The notes under the pieces: generated by a model
Seen by the model: the letters and a program-made list of their open reading frames with translations, nothing else
Told to the model about the DNA's origin: nothing
Databases searched by the model: none
Shown: piece by piece, positions 16,639 to 22,266 of the stretch
Layout of the letters: each line of letters begins with the position of its first letter
Numbering within the stretch: position 1 is the stretch's first letter
Source of the DNA: Acinetobacter sp. WCHAc010034
Lineage (GTDB): Bacteria; Pseudomonadota; Gammaproteobacteria; Pseudomonadales; Moraxellaceae
DNA length: 64,000 nucleotides
Direction: 5' to 3'
Assembly (NCBI RefSeq): GCF_001696615.3
Contig: NZ_CP032279.1
Location: 744,001-808,000, forward strand
Translations under genes and position numbers: made by a program

Positions 16639-16672
16639 ACGCAGATTTTGCTGCGCTTTTACATATTGCTCG

Positions 16673-16708
16673 ATAGCACATCACTATGTCAATATAGTGA
16701 TGTGCTAT
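16673..16708. promoter_or_regulatory. Operator O2, 15-bp perfect palindrome
   Basis: ATAGCACATCACTAT (16673-16687) and ATAGTGATGTGCTAT (16694-16708), 6-bp centre. The right arm repeats the 14-bp word found in O1. A perfect -35 hexamer TTGACA on the minus strand (16692-16687) overlaps the centre, so a bound repressor would block leftward transcription into the immunity cassette. It also lies 22 bp before the rightward gene at 16730. Confidence 0.7.
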
Positions 16709-16729
16709 TTTTAATAAGTTTCTGACTTT

Positions 16730-17476
16730 ATGAATAATTTAGAAGATAAAAAAGTATCAATCCCATTAGCTATAGGGATTTTTTTAATTCCTTTAATTTT
16801 TGCTTGGTTTACTTTAAAAAAAGGATATTCAACCAAAGCACGTGTACTTAGTTTTGGATGGTTAATCCTTGGATTTATTGCATTTGCATTAATGCCTACA
16901 CCTCCAGGTCAAACGAATAGCACCCCAAAAGCTGAAGTTGTAGAAAAAACCGAAGCTGAAAAAACGGCTCTTGCAGATGCTGAAGCCGCAGAAATTCGAC
17001 AAAAATTTGAAGCTAGAAAAGCTGAATTAGCAGAAGAAGACAAACCACATTTTGAATGGCCACGAGTTGACTATACCAAAGCTGTGGCAAAGATTGCTTC
17101 AATGGATGATCAATCAATCCTAAAGGCTGTAGCTAAACCGATTATCGAAAAAGAAGATATCACAAATGAAAATGGTGAACCCGCAACAATTTATTATTTC
17201 AGTAAAAATTTAGTCAATGGTTTAGATATAGCTCTAAGCCGCGAATTCATTGATGTAACTTGGAGATTTGATGAAAAAGATCCAGTTAAAGCTACCGATG
17301 CATTTAATGATGGACAGCAAATTACGCGGGCATTATTGGGTGGAAAAGAAGGTTCAAATCTTTATGAAGCAATCGCTAAAGGGCAAAAATTCGATACTTT
17401 GCATTTAGAAGATGGTACTGAAATTAAGAATGCGCGTTGTGGGTCAAGTGTATGCAGATATCAAATTGTGAGATAA
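16730..17476 (+). CDS. Membrane-anchored accessory protein, 248 aa
   Basis: Two hydrophobic segments near the N-terminus (SIPLAIGIFLIPLIFAWF and VLSFGWLILGFIAFALM) followed by an Ala/Glu-rich charged linker (residues about 70-105, coiled-coil-like) and a soluble C-terminal domain ending with two Cys (ARCGSSVCRYQIVR). I do not recognise the family. It is the first gene rightward of O2 and starts a run of four AT-rich accessory genes; expression in the lysogen or release on induction depends on O2. A surface or envelope function such as superinfection exclusion is possible. Confidence 0.7.
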   Translation: MNNLEDKKVSIPLAIGIFLIPLIFAWFTLKKGYSTKARVLSFGWLILGFIAFALMPTPPGQTNSTPKAEVVEKTEAEKTALADAEAAEIRQKFEARKAELAEEDKPHFEWPRVDYTKAVAKIASMDDQSILKAVAKPIIEKEDITNENGEPATIYYFSKNLVNGLDIALSREFIDVTWRFDEKDPVKATDAFNDGQQITRALLGGKEGSNLYEAIAKGQKFDTLHLEDGTEIKNARCGSSVCRYQIVR

Positions 17477-17478
17477 AA

Positions 17479-17694
17479 ATGAAAAATTTAGTTTTATGTA
17501 TATCTCTCGCCTTTTGTTTCCCATCTATGGCCTTCGCAAAATATTGCAAAGACTTTAAAACCCATCAAGAAGCGCAAGCCTATTTCAATGCCAAAAAGCC
17601 GGGATATAAGCGTCTAGATCGGGATAAGGATGGCAGTGCCTGCGACTGTTTACCGGGTGGAAACGGTAAAAAATGCCCTAAGAGTAAAAAATAA
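17479..17694 (+). CDS. Secreted Excalibur calcium-binding domain protein, 71 aa
   Basis: Signal peptide MKNLVLCISLAFCFPSMAFA, then an Excalibur domain (CKDFKTHQEAQAYFN ... RLDRDKDGSACDCL) whose DxDxDG loop binds calcium and whose Cys residues form a disulphide. Start chosen as the Met of the signal peptide, 2 bp after the previous stop, so the two genes are co-transcribed. The product would be periplasmic; the partner may be the C-terminal domain of the preceding membrane protein. Confidence 0.8.
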   Translation: MKNLVLCISLAFCFPSMAFAKYCKDFKTHQEAQAYFNAKKPGYKRLDRDKDGSACDCLPGGNGKKCPKSKK

Positions 17695-17716
17695 GTAATA
17701 TTAAGGAACCAGATAT

Positions 17717-18736
17717 ATGTCAATTTGTGCCACCTATCATCAACTCACTGCATCAGTAGAATCACTCATTCAAGGTAAACCTAAAGCTATTGCTACCATA
17801 AATTTATATGAGTATTTTCAAAAATTAGTTGAGTGGGGTTATGTCGATTTTAAACGTAATTTTTTGAATGATAGATTTTGCGGATTAATTTCGGATGTGC
17901 ATTTTGATGATGCTCTGAATGCAGTCAAATTTGTATTTATCATTGCTGATGCGGAAGCTGAAAATCAGGTTGCACGTAACTTAGAAACCAATAAAACACG
18001 ACCTTTAAAGAGAAATAAAAATGAGGGAGCAGATAAAAGAGTAAATGTCGCGATACAAGTTGATTCATCCAATCCTGCCATAGCTAAGGTTGCTCTAGAA
18101 TATGAACGAGGCATCACGATAAAAAAACTTATTGATACTTTAAATTATTTCTTTAGCCATGCAAGAAAACATGGTGGTTTTGAAAGTTACTTTATTGGTG
18201 ATGATCCAGTGGAACGCTATCAAAAAGCACCTAGAACTGGGCAACCAAAACCTTTAGCTTATAAGCCAAAATTAGAAATTAAGGCAGAAGTTGACCCAAG
18301 TATTATTAAGGCTTTCGAAGATGGAAAAATTCAGCACGTAGATTTTTATAAACAAGCCCAAAATAGTACAAACTTTGATGCTACTGGACATTTTAGCCAG
18401 GATAAAATTAAAGTTTCAATGAAAGTAGATACTCAAATCATCAGTGATACTTCCACATCATTTTTGGATAAAGCCGCTGATGTTATTGGTACTTTTGCCC
18501 TGTTTAGAAAAGGCCAGCCAGATATGCAAGGCTCAGTTTTTACAATTAATTTTAAAGATGAAAATGGAAGCCCTCGTACTGCGGAATATGATGCTGATGA
18601 TGAAGTTTTCCGTTTAGTCAAGAAAGAATATTTCCCAGAAGAACTACGACAACCTATGTCGGAAGAGGATGAAAATGGTGAGAGTCCTGCTCGTACCAAT
18701 ATTAACCTATGTGATAGAATGTTAGCTAAAATATAG
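17717..18736 (+). CDS. Unknown accessory protein, 339 aa, first gene of a candidate exclusion module
   Basis: Soluble, no signal peptide. The N-terminal half is alpha/beta (INLYEYFQKLVEWGYVDF, DRFCGLISDV, VKFVFIIADAEAENQVARN, VNVAIQVDSS, KVALEYERG), the middle contains a Lys/Pro-rich linker, and the C-terminal part has strands followed by an acidic tail (MSEEDENGESPA). The general pattern recalls uncharacterised DUF families in prophage accessory loci but I cannot name it. It precedes a four-helix membrane gene by 29 bp with a very strong ribosome site between, and both sit ahead of a terminator: a two-gene cassette. Confidence 0.7.
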   Translation: MSICATYHQLTASVESLIQGKPKAIATINLYEYFQKLVEWGYVDFKRNFLNDRFCGLISDVHFDDALNAVKFVFIIADAEAENQVARNLETNKTRPLKRNKNEGADKRVNVAIQVDSSNPAIAKVALEYERGITIKKLIDTLNYFFSHARKHGGFESYFIGDDPVERYQKAPRTGQPKPLAYKPKLEIKAEVDPSIIKAFEDGKIQHVDFYKQAQNSTNFDATGHFSQDKIKVSMKVDTQIISDTSTSFLDKAADVIGTFALFRKGQPDMQGSVFTINFKDENGSPRTAEYDADDEVFRLVKKEYFPEELRQPMSEEDENGESPARTNINLCDRMLAKI

Positions 18737-18765
18737 TCGTCCTACCTATAATTAAGGAGGTAGTT

Positions 18766-19356
18766 ATGCTTGAATTAATATTTAAGCCATTAAACTATCT
18801 TAGTATAAGATGGGATAATGGAATAATTAATAAAACTCGTTTTGATTTTATTATTCCTTTATTAATTGCATTTATAATAAGTGCCATTATGACCTTTTTA
18901 TGGTTTAAAATTGGCACTGATAAATCTAATATTTTTACCAATGATCTGACATATTATTTAATTTGTTTTTTACAGACAATGCCAGGGTTTTATATCGCTG
19001 CTTTAGCTGCGATATCGACTATCAATAGTACGACTATGGATCAACCAATGGCTGGTGATCCTCCTAAAGAAAAATATGTTGAATATAATCCATATAAAGT
19101 TTTTTGGATTGAAATGAATAGAAGAAGATTCTTAGCACGATTATTTTCTTATCTAACATTCATCAGCATCGTATTATTTTGTTTTTTATTAATTATCCGA
19201 TTTTCATATAGTTTAGAGATTAAAGTTTCTTCATTATATGCAGTTTATATGACTTACTTTTTTTCTTGTTTAGTTGTTATTTTTTCACTTGTACAGTTAA
19301 TAATGATGACTTTTTTAAGTCTTTATTACTTAGGTGAAAGAGTACATAAAAATTAA
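18766..19356 (+). CDS. Four-helix membrane protein, second gene of a candidate exclusion module, 196 aa
   Basis: Hydrophobic segments at about 28-48 (FIIPLLIAFIISAIMTFLWF), 62-85 (LTYYLICFLQTMPGFYIAAL), 132-150 (LTFISIVLFCFLLIIRF) and 160-185 (TYFFSCLVVIFSLVQLIMMT). A cytosolic loop with ProProLys and an Arg-rich stretch (EMNRRRFLARLF) lies between the pairs. AGGAGGT precedes the ATG, the best ribosome site in the region. Strongly AT-rich. A soluble sensor plus multi-helix membrane effector is the layout of several abortive-infection systems (Kiwa, for example), but no homology is claimed. Confidence 0.75.
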   Translation: MLELIFKPLNYLSIRWDNGIINKTRFDFIIPLLIAFIISAIMTFLWFKIGTDKSNIFTNDLTYYLICFLQTMPGFYIAALAAISTINSTTMDQPMAGDPPKEKYVEYNPYKVFWIEMNRRRFLARLFSYLTFISIVLFCFLLIIRFSYSLEIKVSSLYAVYMTYFFSCLVVIFSLVQLIMMTFLSLYYLGERVHKN

Positions 19357-19382
19357 ATCCCTCACTAAGAGGGATTTTTTAT
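19356..19382 (+). terminator. Terminator of the accessory gene run
   Basis: AATCCCTC/GAGGGATT stem, 5-nt loop, T6 tail on the plus strand. Confidence 0.88.
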
Positions 19383-19531
19383 AATTTAGATATATAAGTA
19401 CCAGCTAATAATTTACGGTGATGATGCTGTTTTGCTTTCAATGTTCCTTCTTTGTCTAAATCCCAGCCAATATACCAGCCATTTTCTAATATTCGCCTAG
19501 AATCTCCCCATAAAATAAAATTGATATCCAT
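19379..19531 (-). CDS. Small hypothetical protein, 50 aa
   Basis: Reads MDINFILWGDSRRILENGWY and continues to a basic C-terminus with a His triplet (KQHHHRKLL). It begins 3 bp after the stop of the Ser-rich protein gene and ends at the terminator of the convergent gene, so it would be the last gene of the ogr operon. Not recognised; ribosome site weak. Confidence 0.5.
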   Translation of the reverse strand: MDINFILWGDSRRILENGWYIGWDLDKEGTLKAKQHHHRKLLAGTYISKL

Positions 19532-19534
19532 CTC

Positions 19535-19894
19535 TTAATCCCAACTTGAACTGGATGAGGATCCGCTATCATAACTCGATGAACTTTCTAAACTGCTTGA
19601 TGAGCTGTTGTCATGAGATGAATTGCAGTGTGATGGGCTGGAATCAAAAATTCGATATTCAGAAGAACGTTCAATTCGACACGGTTCAGAAACATCTGAA
19701 TGCTGCATTTGATTGATGTTTTGCTGATGCACAGCCAATAAGGCTATATCAGTGTTGTTGTTATAATTTGTATGTTGAATGGAACGTGTTGCGGGTAAAA
19801 TTGCTGCCCGTACCTTTAATTGTTCAGCTTTACAGTTGCATTTAACTTTTGATGAGAAAAACCAGCGTCGATTGCATATAGAACATTTAGCCAT
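19535..19894 (-). CDS. Zinc-ribbon-like protein with Ser-rich tail, 119 aa
   Basis: Start MAKCSICNRRWFF, overlapping the end of ogr by 8 bp, with GGAG upstream. CSIC ... KCNCK near the N-terminus can bind zinc. The last 35 residues are about two-thirds Ser with Asp and Tyr/Trp at the end (SSSSSLESSSSYDSGSSSS), a low-complexity tail. Function unknown; coupling to ogr suggests a regulatory or late-expression role. Confidence 0.65.
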   Translation of the reverse strand: MAKCSICNRRWFFSSKVKCNCKAEQLKVRAAILPATRSIQHTNYNNNTDIALLAVHQQNINQMQHSDVSEPCRIERSSEYRIFDSSPSHCNSSHDNSSSSSLESSSSYDSGSSSSSSWD

Positions 19895-20156
19895 TTTCAT
19901 TATTCTCCATATTTTCATCATTTGCTGCTTTTCGTTCTGTTAATTCTTTAATGGTTTGTAGTTTTACTTCTGGATTTGGCTTGGCACTGGGTGATATTTC
20001 ATGGGTAATTTCCAATATTGCTGCTGCTGAAAAACTGCAGTGATAATTATTGCATTGCAAATAGATATTTCTTAGTAAGGCATGGACCGATCTGCTGCTT
20101 CTTATTGACATACCAGAACTGCAATGGGGGCATTGATAACTTGCGCTTCTTGCCAT
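19887..20156 (-). CDS. ogr: Ogr/Delta-type activator of late transcription
   Basis: An 89-residue protein with Cys spacing C-X2-C-X22-C-X4-C (YQCPHC ... LQCNNYHCSFSA), identical in spacing to P2 Ogr, and the S-x-R-x-S stretch after the first pair. Ogr binds a zinc ion and recruits host RNA polymerase to late phage promoters. Start at MARSASYQ chosen because the family begins just before the first Cys pair. It lies upstream of the late gene D as in P2 and has three matching candidate sites (27564, 34182, 41003). Confidence 0.85.
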   Translation of the reverse strand: MARSASYQCPHCSSGMSIRSSRSVHALLRNIYLQCNNYHCSFSAAAILEITHEISPSAKPNPEVKLQTIKELTERKAANDENMENNENG

Positions 20157-20260
20157 AAAAACGTCCAAAGAACATATATTTATCCATTATATTTATTTAG
20201 GTTAAATATTTGTTATTTATTTTTAATTTTTATTACCAGCTCTTGATGGGTAAATTTTAC

Positions 20261-20327
20261 AAAGGCTAAGGAAATAGTAGGTAGAACCTTTTTACTTGAA
20301 ATTCTCCCTTATTTCCTTTTAGCCTTT
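20261..20327. repeat. Long imperfect inverted repeat between ogr and D
   Basis: AAAGGCTAAGGAAATA (20261-20276) pairs with 20310-20327 except for a 2-nt bulge. It lies just after the D stop in the late-operon direction, so it may act as the operon's terminator, or as a control site for ogr. Confidence 0.5.
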
Positions 20328-20341
20328 ATTGCACTATTTCC

Positions 20342-21829
20342 TTATTCAGTATCGCTTTTGACCTGTTGAATCATATCCTTTTTGGCATTCAGTCGTGGCA
20401 TTTCACGACTGAGTGCTTTTTCAGCTGCCAGTTTTGATTTATAGACATGGTTCAGGATTTTCGGATTGGACTGATCACCTTTGGTCAACCAGTGACGGGT
20501 TTTTTCTTTGCCGACGGTATATTGCGTTTTTAGCCCGGTATAGGGTTTGATTTCCAGCTCATTATGGGCAGAAAATTTACCGGTTTCCGGATCCAGCAAG
20601 GCAAACTCACGGTCAAGTCTGGCTTGCGCTGCTTCTTTACTGACGTACAAATAAGTGAAATGCTTCGGATTGGACTGGTCGCCTTTGGTCAGTGCAACGG
20701 CTTTATCACCCACCTGGTAATAGACCACGACTCCGGTCCATTTTTTGTCTTTTTCCGTTTCAAACTGGTCTTCAAACAGTTCTGCCACGTCATCTGCATC
20801 CGGAAAGAAAACTTCCAGCTCAATGGCTGTCGTAAAGCCGTTATCTGCATCTAGCGTATGCACAAGTCTGGTACCCAGCCAGTAAATATCATCAATCTGT
20901 TCTTTTAAGCCATCAAACAAAAATGTCATTTCCGGGATGAGCTCAGGCTTTCCCAGGGCAAGGGTATAATTGAATGTGACTGCAGTACGTTTGAGTTCTG
21001 CCAGTTTGGCCTTGGCAGCCAAGGTCGCGGACTGTTTGTCCTGGTGAATATGGCGGAGTTCCTTAATATTCTGGTTACTGGCATCGCCATAAACCACTTC
21101 AAGTTTTTTTGCCTTTTCAGCATCATAATACCAGGCCCGAACTGCGGTAATTTCTTCCCCACCGTCGGTATCACGATAGCTATGGTTATCGCCCTGCTTT
21201 CTGGTAATGAGGAAAGTCGGCAAGCTTTGTCCGGATACCGTTTGTGCAGCACCTTTAGGCATAAACAGCAAGGTGCCATTTTTAACCGATGCCAGGGCAT
21301 CATGCTCGTCCGCCAGCCGGGTGAGCAGATTGGCATTCGATTCGTTTTGCACCAGGTTAATAATTTTGTGCTGACCAAGTGATTCATGCACGTTTAAATC
21401 CAGTTCATGTTCAAAAGCAATAACCTGCAGCACAGACAGAAGCGTAACGTTATTAAAGCTGCGTTCTTTTTTCTGTTTGAGACCAGACTTCAGGTCGGCA
21501 CTGGTGGCGCGAATGGTCAGTACATCCGGTGCACCGCTATGCTCCACCTCTTTAACGGTATATTGGCCCTTATAAACCAGGCCTTCATTGCTCCATCCGA
21601 GCCAAGCCTGAATGACTGCCCCTTTAGGTGGAAGTTCCAGTTTGCCATCATGGTCGGACAGTTGAATTTCAATAGAATCGGATTCAAAACCACGGTTATC
21701 TGTGATGATCAGGCTGTTCAGCCGTTCAATTGCACGCTGGGTAATATCCTTTCCATCGACCAGCACTCTAAAAATGGCATGCGGATAGCTGTCATCCAGT
21801 TTGTCCGTAATTGCAGAGACAATACTCAT
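20342..21829 (-). CDS. D: Tail hub protein (late control gene D)
   Basis: A 495-residue homologue of P2 gpD, the VgrG/gp27-like hub that joins tail tube and baseplate spike. Residues 1-370 carry the family pattern (IFRVLVDGKDITQRAIERLNS, then GLVYKGQYTVKEVEHSG, NLLTRLADEHDA). The C-terminus is longer than in P2 (387 aa): residues 380-389 and 448-457 are the identical decapeptide LTKGDQSNPK within a 68-residue tandem repeat. Start codon overlaps the stop of U. Last gene of the late operon FI-FII-E-T-U-D. Confidence 0.93.
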   Translation of the reverse strand: MSIVSAITDKLDDSYPHAIFRVLVDGKDITQRAIERLNSLIITDNRGFESDSIEIQLSDHDGKLELPPKGAVIQAWLGWSNEGLVYKGQYTVKEVEHSGAPDVLTIRATSADLKSGLKQKKERSFNNVTLLSVLQVIAFEHELDLNVHESLGQHKIINLVQNESNANLLTRLADEHDALASVKNGTLLFMPKGAAQTVSGQSLPTFLITRKQGDNHSYRDTDGGEEITAVRAWYYDAEKAKKLEVVYGDASNQNIKELRHIHQDKQSATLAAKAKLAELKRTAVTFNYTLALGKPELIPEMTFLFDGLKEQIDDIYWLGTRLVHTLDADNGFTTAIELEVFFPDADDVAELFEDQFETEKDKKWTGVVVYYQVGDKAVALTKGDQSNPKHFTYLYVSKEAAQARLDREFALLDPETGKFSAHNELEIKPYTGLKTQYTVGKEKTRHWLTKGDQSNPKILNHVYKSKLAAEKALSREMPRLNAKKDMIQQVKSDTE

Positions 21830-22254
21830 TAGAACAGGCTCTCCGCTACTGCACCCATTACTCCGGTAATGAGTGAACCTGCAGACTTCGTTTTACTCAG
21901 TTTCAGGCTGAATTCGACTTTGCGTGGTTTACCATTTTTAAAAAAGTAGGTCTGGGTTTCATCGACTGAATCGAGTTTCCATAGCCCGTAAATTTTTCCG
22001 TTACCGGCAATGAGCGGAAAGGACTTTCCGGTATTGCCCATTAAACGCAATGCGGTCAGGGACAGTTGAGACCCGAACTCCGGAACAATGGATCCATCCA
22101 GGGTAATGGTGTCTTCACCCGGACCAAGGTACTGGTATGCCGGAGCTTCTCCAACGCGAGAATTGCTGGCATGCCGCCAGCTGGTACTACGTTGCAGGCT
22201 TTGATAGGTGGCTGTTGGTATTGAAAATACGAACATGCCGAAGATCATCATCAT
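21829..22254 (-). CDS. U: Tail terminator-like protein U
   Basis: A 141-residue homologue of P2 gpU, with the typical ATYQSLQRSTSWRHASNSRV and GPGEDTITLDG motifs. It acts in tail assembly at the tube end. AGGA stands 9 nt before the first of three consecutive ATGs. Lies between T and D exactly as in P2. Confidence 0.93.
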   Translation of the reverse strand: MMMIFGMFVFSIPTATYQSLQRSTSWRHASNSRVGEAPAYQYLGPGEDTITLDGSIVPEFGSQLSLTALRLMGNTGKSFPLIAGNGKIYGLWKLDSVDETQTYFFKNGKPRKVEFSLKLSKTKSAGSLITGVMGAVAESLF

Positions 22255-22266
22255 TATGTATTTTCC

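Noticed and set aside
17717..19356. Direct assignment of the gene pair as Kiwa
   Set aside because: Only the soluble-plus-four-helix layout is similar; I see no sequence motif shared with KwaA or KwaB and gene order differs.
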